Shown here piece after piece: positions 1-8,549 of a stretch of 36,282 nt of DNA; the stretch's first letter is position 1; each line of letters starts with the position of its first letter. The stretch covers positions 1-36,282 of the forward strand of contig CALHNS010000099.1 of the NCBI GenBank assembly GCA_938035125.1, written 5' to 3'. Below the pieces are notes generated by a model. That model saw only the letters and a list, made by a program, of their open reading frames with translations, was not told the origin of the DNA and searched no databases. Origin of the DNA: an uncultured Granulosicoccaceae bacterium (GTDB taxonomy: Bacteria; Pseudomonadota; Gammaproteobacteria; Granulosicoccales; Granulosicoccaceae). Both the position numbers and the translations under genes were made by a program.

Positions 1-357
1 TACGAACAGAGCAATGAATTTTTAGCCCCTTTCAAAGCGCTTGCCACGTGGGCCACTCACATGGAATCGATGGGACACGGAACCAGCACAGCGATGACAC
101 CTGCTGAATCATTGAGTGTTGCAGCGAACGCTACGTCGCAAACTAAACAAGCGGTAGATGCAAGTGATCCAACCAATTTAAGCGCAGGCGCAAAAGTTGC
201 CGTATCTTCGCTTGCAAACCCTGAAGTTGAAATACCTGTGGAGGGCGCGCTACACGTATTAACTCGTGACCGGGTAGCGATAACAAGAACCGACGACGCT
301 TGCGGCGAAGTCGTTGTGCATTTCCCGAGAGTGGGTTACCGCGTCAGTGCAATTTAA
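1..357 (+). CDS. Glutathione S-transferase family protein, C-terminal fragment
   Basis: The reading frame is open from base 1 and ends at TAA 355-357, so the gene begins before the window. The first visible residues continue directly into the GHG(T/S)...M(T/S)..E(S/A)L..A pattern that I recall from the end of the GST helical domain in proteobacterial GST-like proteins. A short all-beta tail of about 60 residues follows and ends with VHFPRVGYRV. As I remember the family, this tail is an add-on found in one bacterial GST subgroup. The thioredoxin-like N-terminal domain with the glutathione site lies outside the window, so activity cannot be judged. The gene converges on the LacI-family gene, with five bases between the stops. 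An internal ATG at base 61 could be taken for a start, but the upstream codons are clearly part of the same protein. Confidence 0.6.
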   Translation, partial: YEQSNEFLAPFKALATWATHMESMGHGTSTAMTPAESLSVAANATSQTKQAVDASDPTNLSAGAKVAVSSLANPEVEIPVEGALHVLTRDRVAITRTDDACGEVVVHFPRVGYRVSAI

Positions 358-362
358 AGTAG

Positions 363-1394
363 TTATGCTGTACCTGATTTTACAGGGCCCGTTGAGGCAC
401 CAATTACCAATGGTGCCTCCATTAAAGCGGTTAGCGGAGCATTGCTGGGCTCATCAATAATATCTAACAGCATGGTGGCAGCTAGCTCTCCCCCATCTCT
501 AACCGACAAACGCGTTGCCGTAAATTGCGGGATATCGCCATCGTTTTGAAAATATGACAGCTCATCGTCATGAATGATGACTGAAATATCACGGCCCATC
601 TCTAATCCTGCGTGGTGAATGGCACGTCTTACACCCAACGCGACAACATAGGATGCCACTAAAAACGCTGTTGGCGGATTCCCATTCGCTAGCGCTTTTG
701 TAGCCGCTGAATAACCATTCGATTCCGTTAAATCACCGGTGTGCATAAGGGCCGTATCACTAGCAATTTTTTCATCACCCAACGCATCAAGATAACCAAG
801 ACGTCGGCGCCAAGCAAAGTTTAAGGTCTCGCGGCCATTCACCAAACAGATGGACTGATGACCCAAATCAATCAGCAATTTAGTGGCTTGATAAAACGCT
901 CGGCGATTATTCATATCGAGCCACGAGTAATCTGACAAATTATTAAAATCGCGCCCATGCACCACGAATGGAATATTAAGCTCTTGTAGTAACGGGATTC
1001 GCATGTCGTTGACACGTGGTGAGTGAACAATCACACCGTCCACCGTTCCGTTGGCAGCAAGTTCTCGGTAAATAGACTCCTCAGAATCTTCATTAGCTAA
1101 CGTAAGGCTAAGTTCATAACCGCGCTTTGAATACGCCTGAACTGCACCGGCTATGAATTCACCAAAAATCGGGTTGAACGTTTCTGTAGAATTCATCGGC
1201 AAGATATGGCCGATGGTCATGGCTCGCCCGGTTGCCAATCGCGTGGCGCGAGTATTAGGTCGGTAGTTATGCTTTAACGCCGCAAGCTTTACGCGCTCAC
1301 GCGTATGCTCATTGACCTCGGGATAATTATTCAATGCACGACTGACAGTCGTTTGCGACAGCCCGAGCTTGAGGGAAAGCTGTTTAAGGTTCAC
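363..1394 (-). CDS. aglR: LacI-family repressor of the alpha-glucoside operon (AglR-like)
   Basis: 343 residues, the usual LacI/GalR length. Residues 1-50 form the LacI helix-turn-helix (MNLKQLSLKLGLSQTTVSRA) with the hinge after it. The rest is a periplasmic-binding-protein-like effector domain with the family's HSPR, H(G)R and D(D)E stretches. The start is GTG at 1392-1394; no strong ribosome binding site is visible. It is divergent from the alpha-glucoside transport and hydrolysis genes, the standard place for their local repressor, so an alpha-glucoside (for example maltose, trehalose or sucrose) is the likely inducer. The perfect palindrome AAAGCGCTTT lies just downstream of its own predicted promoter, which suggests autorepression. 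The gene symbol rests on context, not on the sequence alone. Confidence 0.85.
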   Translation of the reverse strand: MNLKQLSLKLGLSQTTVSRALNNYPEVNEHTRERVKLAALKHNYRPNTRATRLATGRAMTIGHILPMNSTETFNPIFGEFIAGAVQAYSKRGYELSLTLANEDSEESIYRELAANGTVDGVIVHSPRVNDMRIPLLQELNIPFVVHGRDFNNLSDYSWLDMNNRRAFYQATKLLIDLGHQSICLVNGRETLNFAWRRRLGYLDALGDEKIASDTALMHTGDLTESNGYSAATKALANGNPPTAFLVASYVVALGVRRAIHHAGLEMGRDISVIIHDDELSYFQNDGDIPQFTATRLSVRDGGELAATMLLDIIDEPSNAPLTALMEAPLVIGASTGPVKSGTA

Positions 1395-1411
1395 GAGTAG
1401 GAAATAAATTT

Positions 1412-1421
1412 AAAGCGCTTT
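1412..1421. promoter_or_regulatory. LacI-type operator O1
   Basis: Perfect 10-bp palindrome AAAGCGCTTT with the central CG typical of LacI-family operators. It lies 9 bases downstream of the predicted -10 box of the regulator's promoter, roughly +4 to +13, which fits autorepression. Its partner O2 is centred 136 bp away. Confidence 0.65.
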
Positions 1422-1430
1422 GGATCGCTC

Positions 1431-1460
1431 ATAGTAGCTGTATTATTGGCGATTTTTCAA
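1431..1460 (-). promoter_or_regulatory. Predicted promoter of the LacI-family gene
   Basis: Read on the minus strand: -35 TTGAAA (1460-1455), an 18-base spacer, then -10 TACTAT (1436-1431). Five of six and four of six positions match the sigma-70 consensus. Operator O1 lies directly downstream. Confidence 0.5.
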
Positions 1461-1508
1461 GCCAGATGGCTAATAATTGCAGGTATTTTTTCAAAAAAGG
1501 CAACCTTG

Positions 1509-1537
1509 TTGACACTGACGTCAGCGTCGCGGATACT
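1509..1537 (+). promoter_or_regulatory. Predicted promoter of the agl operon
   Basis: Consensus -35 TTGACA (1509-1514), a 17-base spacer, then -10 GATACT (1532-1537). The expected transcription start is near 1544, just ahead of operator O2 and about 50 bases before the aglE start codon. Confidence 0.6.
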
Positions 1538-1547
1538 GGAGCAATCC

Positions 1548-1557
1548 AATGCGCTTT
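1548..1557. promoter_or_regulatory. LacI-type operator O2
   Basis: AATGCGCTTT matches O1 in nine of ten positions and sits at about +4 to +13 of the predicted aglE promoter, where a bound repressor would block transcription. The two operator centres are 136 bp apart, close to 13 helical turns. Confidence 0.55.
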
Positions 1558-1594
1558 GATGCGTTGGAATTACCATTTCTGGAGAGAGATAAAC

Positions 1595-2932
1595 ATGAAA
1601 TTTACATTAGGCGCGGCCGCGAGCGTGCTGGCCGCTGTGGCAACACTGTATTCAGCGCCATCGATCGCTGACGTCTGCGATACACCTTCTAAACTTGGTG
1701 ATCTTGGCAAATTTGAAGGTGAAACCATCACCATCATGGGTTCAATGGAAGGCAATGATGAGCAAATGCTAACCAACACCGTTAGCTGCTTTGAAAAAGC
1801 AACAGGAGCGGTGGTTAAGTATTCCGGTTCTCGCGACTTTGCTGCGCTAATCGTTGCCGATTTACGCTCTAACAACGCTCCAAACATTGCGATTTTCCCA
1901 CAACCCGGATTAGCCGGTGATATGGCTAAAGAAGGCCACCTAACTCCATTAGGCCAAGAGTCTGCAGACTGGATGGCTGAGAACTACGGTGCAGGCCCAT
2001 CATGGGTTGCTCTAGGCACCTACGCCGATGCTGATGGCAAAGAAGATTTCTATGGTTTTGCTTACAAAATGGATCTGAAATCGTTGGTTTGGTACTCACC
2101 AGAGCAATTTGAAGACAACGGCTATGAAATCCCTAGCACCATGGAAGATTTGATTGCATTATCTGATCAAATGGTTGAAGACGGAAACACGCCTTGGTGC
2201 ATCGGTGTTGAATCGGGTAACGCAACAGGCTGGACAGCAACAGATTGGATGGAAGACTTAATGCTTCGCACCACATCTCCTGAAAACTATGATCGTTGGG
2301 TTTCTAACGACTTGCCGTTCAATAGCCCAGAAGTTATTAACGCAATGGAAGTGTACGGTCAGTTTTCGCGTAACGATGATTACGTTGCCGGTGGCGCATC
2401 CTCAGTTGCCACAACGTTCTTTGGCGATGCTCCAAAGGGCTTATTTTCAAGCCCCGCTTCATGCATGATGCACCGTCAAGCATCGTTTATCCCTGCATTC
2501 TTTCCAAAGAAAGGTGAAGAACTAGATGCTGGCGAAGCCGATTTCTTCTACTTCCCTCCTTATGAATCAGCCGACTTGGGTAACCCAGTATTGGGTGCTG
2601 GCACATTATGGACAATGACTAAAGACAGTCCAGCCACTCGTGCTTTCTTCGAATACATGAAAGAAGCCTCTGCGCACGAAGCTTGGATGTCTCAAGGTAC
2701 CTTTTTAACCGCTCACAAAGGTGCTGACTTGAACGCATACGCAACCGCTGCGTTGAAAAAGCAAGGTGAGATCCTATCCAATGCAACTACGTTCCGATTC
2801 GATGCATCCGATTTAATGCCTGGCGCCATCGGTGCCGGTGCATTCTGGTCAGAGATGACAGCGTTTGCTAATGGGCAAGATGCTAAAGAAACGGCTGATA
2901 ACATCCAATCTGCATGGGATGCTATTAAGTAA
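1595..2932 (+). CDS. aglE: Alpha-glucoside ABC transporter substrate-binding protein
   Basis: Extracytoplasmic solute-binding protein (family 1, maltose-binding type) that should deliver alpha-glucosides to AglF/AglG. I place the start at ATG 1595, giving 445 residues. GGAGAGAGA (1581-1589) is a good ribosome binding site, and the protein then begins with a signal peptide: MKF, a hydrophobic stretch, and a predicted cleavage after SIA near residue 25. The open frame reaches back to 1466, but that stretch contains the promoter and operator. The mature part has the features I recall for AglE: a long domain with ITIMGSM near its start and many aromatic residues suited to sugar stacking. It is first in the operon and is followed by a strong hairpin before the permeases. 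Confidence 0.9.
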   Translation: MKFTLGAAASVLAAVATLYSAPSIADVCDTPSKLGDLGKFEGETITIMGSMEGNDEQMLTNTVSCFEKATGAVVKYSGSRDFAALIVADLRSNNAPNIAIFPQPGLAGDMAKEGHLTPLGQESADWMAENYGAGPSWVALGTYADADGKEDFYGFAYKMDLKSLVWYSPEQFEDNGYEIPSTMEDLIALSDQMVEDGNTPWCIGVESGNATGWTATDWMEDLMLRTTSPENYDRWVSNDLPFNSPEVINAMEVYGQFSRNDDYVAGGASSVATTFFGDAPKGLFSSPASCMMHRQASFIPAFFPKKGEELDAGEADFFYFPPYESADLGNPVLGAGTLWTMTKDSPATRAFFEYMKEASAHEAWMSQGTFLTAHKGADLNAYATAALKKQGEILSNATTFRFDASDLMPGAIGAGAFWSEMTAFANGQDAKETADNIQSAWDAIK

Positions 2933-2943
2933 AATAAAAGCTA

Positions 2944-3015
2944 AAAGAGCGCTGTGAAGCAGCTGCTCTTTCGCTTTGCCAGGCTAAGGCGCGCAAGGAA
3001 CCTTGCGCGCCTTTT
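2944..3015 (+). terminator. Intercistronic hairpins between aglE and aglF
   Basis: Two stem-loops. The first pairs AAAGAGC (2944-2950) with GCTCTTT (2965-2971). The second is a perfect 13-base inverted repeat (2986-2998 with 3001-3013), GC-rich and followed by TTTT. It has the form of an intrinsic terminator. Placed between a binding-protein gene and its permease genes, it probably acts as a partial terminator or 3' stabiliser that gives more AglE than membrane components. Confidence 0.7.
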
Positions 3016-3056
3016 CCTTACCCCGTTCTATTGATTTAATCTTTCGGTATAAACGT

Positions 3057-4310
3057 ATGGGTTCTTATCGGCCTACTATTGCAGGTAATGGCCTTGCCAT
3101 TGCACTCACTATTCTATTTGTCTTACCCATTACAGCCATATTCGCCTACGCGGTGTCTTCCCCGCTAGACGATGCTATGGTGCGATTGGGCACTTGGCTG
3201 CACGAAAGTAATCAATGGTCGTTTCAACTGTTAGAGACTCAAGACCGGTTTAGAAAAATCGGTTTTGCGCTGCGCTCTATTGTGATCGCGGTAGGAATTT
3301 CGTTTCTGTATTTTTGGCTTACCAATTGGCTTAACCAAGGATTGGCAAGAGTCACGTCCAAAGGGTCTTCAGGAAAAGAGACCTATTTAATTGAAGCCAT
3401 ACAGCCTTGGATATTTGTTGGCCCTGCACTGGTATTGTTAATACTTTTCTTATTTATACCTGCGTTTTCCACTTTAAGCCTATCCTTTCAAGAAGCCGAT
3501 GGCACAGCCACCGTACGTAACTATGCATTTCTTTGGGATCCCTCCTCTTTAGGTTACGAACAATTTCGTTTTGCCATGCGCAACAGTATTATGTGGTTAG
3601 TGCTGGTGCCAACCGTTTGTATATCTTTAGGTTTATTAATTGCGGTGCTGGCCGATTCTGTTCGCTGGGGAATCGTTGCCAAAACGCTGATCTTTGTGCC
3701 AATGGCCATATCGTTTGTGGGCGCAGCCGTTATTTGGCGAAACATATTTGCAGGTGGCGGGATACAGCCGCAAGAAGCAATTAATGGGTTAACACCGTCT
3801 TACCAAATCGGCCTTTTAAAAGCACTATTGGGGCACACAGCGGCCTACAATGAACCGCTGTACAGCATCAAATTTTGGGGCAACTTCTTTCTAATGTGGA
3901 TTCTGGTTTGGGTGCAAACCGGATTTGCCATGGTGATTTTTTCAGCCGCTTTACGTGGCGTGCCAGAGGATACGATCGAGGCTGCAAAAATCGACGGTGC
4001 GAATCCTTTTCAAATGTTCTTTCGCATAAAACTTCCCCAGATATATTCCACTGTTGTGGTGGTATGGACAACGTTGGTTATTCTGGTATTGAAAATGTTC
4101 GATATACCTTATGCGTTGTCAGCCAATGATGACGATAAATTACTGCTTGCCACGATGATGGAGAACGCACGCAATAACTGGTCGGTTGGGGGTGACAATG
4201 TTGAAAATTTATTTGCCGCTATTGCCGTCATGTTAATGGTTACGGTTATCCCCAATATGGTTTTCAATGCACGGCGCTTGCGACGTGAACAAAAAGAGCT
4301 TGGGCATTGA
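3057..4310 (+). CDS. aglF: Alpha-glucoside ABC transporter permease AglF
   Basis: Inner-membrane permease of the MalF/UgpA type, 417 residues from ATG 3057. The frame can be extended to a TTG at 3003, but that lies inside the terminator-like hairpin, so I reject the longer form. Several hydrophobic segments are visible. The cytoplasmic EAA loop that contacts the ATPase is clear near residue 310 (EAAKIDGANPFQMFFRIKLP). The family-typical insert between the first two membrane segments is present. It is followed after one base by aglG, so the two permeases are translated together. No strong ribosome binding site precedes ATG 3057. Confidence 0.88.
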   Translation: MGSYRPTIAGNGLAIALTILFVLPITAIFAYAVSSPLDDAMVRLGTWLHESNQWSFQLLETQDRFRKIGFALRSIVIAVGISFLYFWLTNWLNQGLARVTSKGSSGKETYLIEAIQPWIFVGPALVLLILFLFIPAFSTLSLSFQEADGTATVRNYAFLWDPSSLGYEQFRFAMRNSIMWLVLVPTVCISLGLLIAVLADSVRWGIVAKTLIFVPMAISFVGAAVIWRNIFAGGGIQPQEAINGLTPSYQIGLLKALLGHTAAYNEPLYSIKFWGNFFLMWILVWVQTGFAMVIFSAALRGVPEDTIEAAKIDGANPFQMFFRIKLPQIYSTVVVVWTTLVILVLKMFDIPYALSANDDDKLLLATMMENARNNWSVGGDNVENLFAAIAVMLMVTVIPNMVFNARRLRREQKELGH

Positions 4311-4311
4311 T

Positions 4312-5535
4312 ATGACTCGCACACTAAAACACGTTGTTCTCGCTTTCATTGTCTTTATCTGGGTGCTGCCATTTTTTGCGCTGGTTACCACCTCACTGCG
4401 TTCAGAAACCGCTTCTAAAACCTCTGGTTTTTGGACGGCTTTCACCCCCACAGAATTAGGCCATCGATTTGGCACACATGATAAGGGTGACACCGAACCC
4501 TTTATTTCCATGAGCGGCAATATCTTTGAGCGCTTAAATGAAGGTAAAGACAGTTTCGAAATTGAAGGTGATGTTAAATCGATTCTATTCAAAGGCCGTG
4601 TACCCGATCCAGACAATCCTGAAAAAACCAAGTTAATTCGGCAGTTAATCTACGCTGGTGAGCCGATGGATGTACGAGGTGGGGAATTTGTATTTCAATC
4701 CTCTGGAGACTTCACCTGGACATTCGCAGAAGCCACAGCGGCCAAACCTAAAAATCTTGATGCGTTTATTAATCAAAACCCTGTGTTTGGCCCGGACGCC
4801 TACATCGAGGTATTGTTTGAGAACAAGAACGTACCTAATGCGTTAATTTCATCCTTTATCGTTACCATTCCAGCCACCATCATTCCAATAACCATTGCAG
4901 CGTTTGCCGCTTATGCGTTTGCGTGGATGCGCTTTCCAGGCCGCGACTGGTTATTTGTTTTAGTGGTGTCGTTAATGGTGGTGCCCACACAGCTTGCGTT
5001 CTTGCCGGTGTTGCAAGGTTTTAGCGGTATCGCTTCATGGGCAACTTCACTGAATGCGTGGATGACAGACTGTGAAGCCACTAAAACCTGTCAGGTGGCC
5101 TCTAAATCGTTTGCCAGTTTGTGGGTAACACACACCGCTTTCGGCTTACCACTGGCCATCTACTTATTGCGTAATTATATTGTTGGTTTACCCAAAGAGT
5201 TATTAGAGAGTGCCCGTATCGACGGTGCTAGCCATTTGCAAATTTTCACGCGGCTGATAATTCCTTTGTCAGTACCGGCGTTGGCGTCTTTCAGTATTTT
5301 TCAGTTTTTATGGGTATGGAACGATTTAATTGTGGCGTTATACATCGGCCCTGCCGATTCCACCGATTTGGTATTCCCTATTCGACTGCAGAAACAGCTA
5401 GGAACCTTTAAAGATCAGTTGCACTTACTCAATGCCTCGGCGGTTATTTCTATCATCGTACCGCTGATCGTATTCTTGTCAATGCAGCGCTATTTTATTC
5501 GTGGGCTTCTTGCAGGCTCGGTGAAAGGTGGATAA
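4312..5535 (+). CDS. aglG: Alpha-glucoside ABC transporter permease AglG
   Basis: Second inner-membrane permease, MalG type, 407 residues from ATG 4312, one base after the aglF stop. It has an N-terminal membrane segment, then a large extracytoplasmic insert of about 130 residues (roughly 45-180), then a five-segment permease core. The EAA-type loop reads ESARIDGASHLQIFTRLIIP. The large insert is a feature I associate with the AglG subgroup and separates it from plain MalG. Its end (TAA 5533-5535) lies just before the aglA start codon. It should form the translocation channel with AglF and be powered by AglK. Confidence 0.88.
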   Translation: MTRTLKHVVLAFIVFIWVLPFFALVTTSLRSETASKTSGFWTAFTPTELGHRFGTHDKGDTEPFISMSGNIFERLNEGKDSFEIEGDVKSILFKGRVPDPDNPEKTKLIRQLIYAGEPMDVRGGEFVFQSSGDFTWTFAEATAAKPKNLDAFINQNPVFGPDAYIEVLFENKNVPNALISSFIVTIPATIIPITIAAFAAYAFAWMRFPGRDWLFVLVVSLMVVPTQLAFLPVLQGFSGIASWATSLNAWMTDCEATKTCQVASKSFASLWVTHTAFGLPLAIYLLRNYIVGLPKELLESARIDGASHLQIFTRLIIPLSVPALASFSIFQFLWVWNDLIVALYIGPADSTDLVFPIRLQKQLGTFKDQLHLLNASAVISIIVPLIVFLSMQRYFIRGLLAGSVKGG

Positions 5536-5539
5536 CACC

Positions 5540-7090
5540 ATGGCTTCCAAAACATTAGCGTGGTGGGAAACGGCCGTTATATACCAAATCTACCCACGTT
5601 CTTATCAAGATTCTAACGACGATGGTATCGGCGATTTACCCGGCATCACTTCACGGCTTGATTACATTGCTAAGCTTGGTGTTGATGCGGTTTGGATAAG
5701 CCCGTTTTTTAAAAGCCCACAGAAGGATTTCGGTTACGACGTTTCTGACTATTGCGACGTGAATCCAGAATACGGCACCCTGGCAGACTTCGATGCGCTG
5801 CTTGCAAAAGCGCACAGTCTAAATTTGAAAATTATGGTGGACATCGTTCCTGCCCATTGTTCAGATCAACACGCTTGGTTTATAGAGAGTAGCGCATCAA
5901 GAGATAACGATAAAGCGGATTGGTTTCATTGGGTAGATCCGATGCCAGATGGCAGCCCACCCACCAATTGGTTGTCATTTTTTGGCGGGCCGGCGTGGTC
6001 GTGGGAACCCAGACGGCAGCAATATTATCTGCATAATTTCTTGGCCAGCCAACCCAATTTAAATCATGCTAACCCTTCCGTGCAAAACGCTTTAATGGAT
6101 ATTGCACGGTTTTGGTTTGATCGCGGAGTGGACGGATTTCGCCTAGATGCTGTGCATACAATAAACGCAGATGCGCCACCTTATAAAAATAATTTGGCCA
6201 ACCCCGAGTTCGAACCTGGCCCGTTGCCTCAACAACAACAGCCCTTCTTCCGCCAGTTACATGACAGCGCGCAACTGAATCAGCCCGCCATTCAATCATT
6301 CAGCGAATCGTTTCGGCGCGTTGCCGATGAATACAGTGAGCGCTACCTAATGGGAGAATTACACGGTGATGATCCTATCGCGGCAAGTCAAGCATTCACA
6401 GCAAAAGATCGACTGCACGCAACCTATAATTTTAATTTATTAGCCTGGGAAGGTTTAACCGTTGAGGAACTAAAAGCTGCGATTACTAAAGCCATCGATG
6501 CCTTCAATGGAACCGGGCGATTAAGTTTTGCGTTCTCCAATCACGATGTACCTAGAAGCGTTACCCGTCAGATGGAGCGCATGGGCCTCGCCGTAGAGCA
6601 GCAACCTGCGTTGCAGTTGTTGTTATTAAAACTGGAAACTTGTTTAATTGGTTCTGCTTGTATTTACCAAGGTGAGGAATTGGCGTTAGAAGATGTTCGC
6701 ACTATTCCTATCGAACAAATGCAAGATCCTTGGGGGATTGAATTTGCACCGGTCTTTTTAGGAAGAGACACGTGCAGAACCCCGATGGTATGGAAAGAAA
6801 ACGCTTCGAATGGAGATTTTTCTAAGGCGAATACCACTTGGCTGCCTATTGATGCAAGACACTTAAAGCGTGCAGCATTAGATGAGGCGGCAAGACCAAA
6901 TTCTGTTTACAGTAACTTTTCAACATTTTTAAAATGGCGAAAAAACCAGCCAGCCATCATGAGTGCCAACACCATGAGTGAAATTTCTGGCAGCTCAACA
7001 CAAATTATCTTCGATCGCATATCGGACGCACAAACCTTGCGTTGTGTGTTTGATTTCGAATCGCTTAGCGCCACCTTTGAGGAAATATAA
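5540..7090 (+). CDS. aglA: Alpha-glucosidase, glycoside hydrolase family 13
   Basis: Cytoplasmic alpha-glucosidase that would hydrolyse the imported alpha-glucoside. 516 residues from ATG 5540, preceded at a proper distance by AGGTGG; a GTG at 5528 is possible but less likely. The GH13 barrel begins at once (AVIYQIYPRSYQDSNDDGIG). The catalytic residues are visible: nucleophile Asp203 in DGFRLD, acid/base Glu273 in MGELHG, and transition-state Asp336 in SNHDVPR. No signal peptide. It stops directly at the aglK start codon. The exact substrate (maltose, trehalose, sucrose or isomaltose-like) cannot be read from the sequence; the residue after the nucleophile is Ala (DAV). Confidence 0.9.
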   Translation: MASKTLAWWETAVIYQIYPRSYQDSNDDGIGDLPGITSRLDYIAKLGVDAVWISPFFKSPQKDFGYDVSDYCDVNPEYGTLADFDALLAKAHSLNLKIMVDIVPAHCSDQHAWFIESSASRDNDKADWFHWVDPMPDGSPPTNWLSFFGGPAWSWEPRRQQYYLHNFLASQPNLNHANPSVQNALMDIARFWFDRGVDGFRLDAVHTINADAPPYKNNLANPEFEPGPLPQQQQPFFRQLHDSAQLNQPAIQSFSESFRRVADEYSERYLMGELHGDDPIAASQAFTAKDRLHATYNFNLLAWEGLTVEELKAAITKAIDAFNGTGRLSFAFSNHDVPRSVTRQMERMGLAVEQQPALQLLLLKLETCLIGSACIYQGEELALEDVRTIPIEQMQDPWGIEFAPVFLGRDTCRTPMVWKENASNGDFSKANTTWLPIDARHLKRAALDEAARPNSVYSNFSTFLKWRKNQPAIMSANTMSEISGSSTQIIFDRISDAQTLRCVFDFESLSATFEEI

Positions 7091-8146
7091 ATGGCTCAGG
7101 TTGCACTCATCGGGGTGAACAAATCTTTTGGGAATGTCAACGTCATAAGGGACATCGACTTGCAAATCGACGATGGGGAATTCGTTGTATTTGTTGGCCC
7201 CTCTGGCTGCGGTAAATCAACGCTGTTGCGCCTTATCGCTGGCCTAGAAAATCTAACCAGTGGCCAGATTTCAATCGCCGATAAGTTGGTGATGGATTTA
7301 CCCCCCTCAAAACGAGGGATTGCGATGGTATTTCAATCTTATGCGTTGTATCCGCACATGACCGTGTTTAACAACATGGCTTTCTCTCTCGACTTACAAG
7401 GCGTCAGCAAGGCAGATATTAACGATCGCGTACAAGCGGCCGCAACCATTCTTCAAATGGAACATCTCCTAGATCGACGACCGGCGGCTTTATCCGGTGG
7501 GCAACGTCAGCGCGTGGCTATTGGTCGCGCTATTGTTCGAAACCCAGATGTGTTCTTATTTGATGAGCCTCTGTCAAACCTAGATGCAGCACTTCGTCAC
7601 GATACTCGCGTAGAGATTGCCAAACTGCATAACCAACTGGGCGCAACCACCATCTACGTTACCCATGACCAAGTAGAAGCCATGACGTTGGCCGACAAAA
7701 TAGTGGTGTTAAAAGATGGTGAAGTTATGCAAGTGGGTTCCCCAATGGATTTATTTAATTTCCCAGCGAATGAATTTGTGGCAGGATTTTTAGGCTCACC
7801 GAAAATGAATTTTTTTGATGGCGTGCTAAGTGGTGGAGCAGGCAGCGAGCAAGGTGAATTTGAAGGTCAAGACGTTAACGCCAGCGGCGCTCGATTGGTC
7901 AGTGGCGATAAAGCGCAAGGGGATGCTGTAAAGCTAGGCATTCGCCCCCAGCATTTAATACTTGATGATAACGGCCCACTAAAGGGCAAAGCCACATTGG
8001 TAGAACGCTTAGGCACTGAAACGGTCGTTGAACTCATATCCGATAAGCAAACCTCGTTTCGATTTGCATCTCCTGAGAGCTTGGATATTGCCAATGGCCA
8101 AGAAGTAAGCTTTTCTTTTAACGCAGCCGCTGCGCACATTTTCTAA
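7091..8146 (+). CDS. aglK: Alpha-glucoside ABC transporter ATP-binding protein
   Basis: ATPase of the MalK/UgpC/MsmX type, 351 residues. Walker A is GPSGCGKST (36-44), the Q-loop is in VFQSYALYPHM, the ABC signature is LSGGQRQR, Walker B is VFLFDEP, and the switch His is in VTHDQVEAM. A C-terminal TOBE-like regulatory domain of about 110 residues follows (GIRPQHL). The start codon abuts the aglA stop, and GAGGAA (7078-7083) inside the end of aglA serves as the ribosome binding site, which implies tight coupling. In related systems one such ATPase can serve several sugar transporters. Confidence 0.93.
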   Translation: MAQVALIGVNKSFGNVNVIRDIDLQIDDGEFVVFVGPSGCGKSTLLRLIAGLENLTSGQISIADKLVMDLPPSKRGIAMVFQSYALYPHMTVFNNMAFSLDLQGVSKADINDRVQAAATILQMEHLLDRRPAALSGGQRQRVAIGRAIVRNPDVFLFDEPLSNLDAALRHDTRVEIAKLHNQLGATTIYVTHDQVEAMTLADKIVVLKDGEVMQVGSPMDLFNFPANEFVAGFLGSPKMNFFDGVLSGGAGSEQGEFEGQDVNASGARLVSGDKAQGDAVKLGIRPQHLILDDNGPLKGKATLVERLGTETVVELISDKQTSFRFASPESLDIANGQEVSFSFNAAAAHIF

Positions 8147-8164
8147 TCGGCTAGAGATAATTAA

Positions 8165-8539
8165 ATGAGCGAGCACGATCCGTTTTCAAACAAAGCATTT
8201 AAGGGCTATGAATTTTCTAGCGCTGATATGTCGGCATCGCACTTTAACGGCGTAGATTTATCTGAATCAACATTTTGGGCCGTGCTGAAAAACGCTAAAT
8301 TCACTGACAGTAATTTAGAGTCGTGCGTATTTGATGATGTAAATTTAGGCAACAGCTCGTTTGAAAATATTAATTTTTCTAACGCTAAACTTAACAACTT
8401 GAATATGTCGGGCGTGTCTTTTAGTAATTTAAATTTATCTAACGCTAAGATTCGTGATGCCAATCTTGACGGTATGACAATTGATGGTGTGTTGGTTACT
8501 GATCTTTTTGATGCGTATAAAAATCAAAAAAATAAATGA
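8165..8539 (+). CDS. Pentapeptide-repeat protein
   Basis: 124 residues. From about residue 12 to 110 nearly every fifth position is Leu, Phe or Met, flanked by Ala/Asn/Ser (for example SNLNLSNAKIRDANLDG), the A(D/N)LXX signature that folds into a square beta-helix. A short Lys- and Asn-rich tail closes it. There is no signal peptide, membrane segment or partner domain. It begins 18 bases after aglK on the same strand, with AGAGAT upstream, so it is probably the last gene of the agl transcript. It is visibly richer in A and T than the genes before it. Some short pentapeptide proteins protect DNA gyrase from inhibitors; nothing here proves that role. Confidence 0.75.
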   Translation: MSEHDPFSNKAFKGYEFSSADMSASHFNGVDLSESTFWAVLKNAKFTDSNLESCVFDDVNLGNSSFENINFSNAKLNNLNMSGVSFSNLNLSNAKIRDANLDGMTIDGVLVTDLFDAYKNQKNK

Positions 8540-8549
8540 TCACGGTATA

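Noticed and set aside
34..43. AAAGCGCTTG, close to the LacI operator
   Set aside because: It is inside the GST-like coding frame, is asymmetric at one end, and is far from any promoter seen; chance is likely.
1466..1594. Extended start for aglE at 1466
   Set aside because: The stretch contains the promoter and operator O2. A signal peptide with a good ribosome binding site starts at 1595.
3003..3056. TTG start for aglF at 3003
   Set aside because: It lies in the second arm of the terminator-like hairpin. ATG 3057 gives a normal permease N-terminus.
4233..4631. 132-codon open frame on the minus strand
   Set aside because: It is antisense to the aglF/aglG junction and has no recognisable domain or ribosome binding site.
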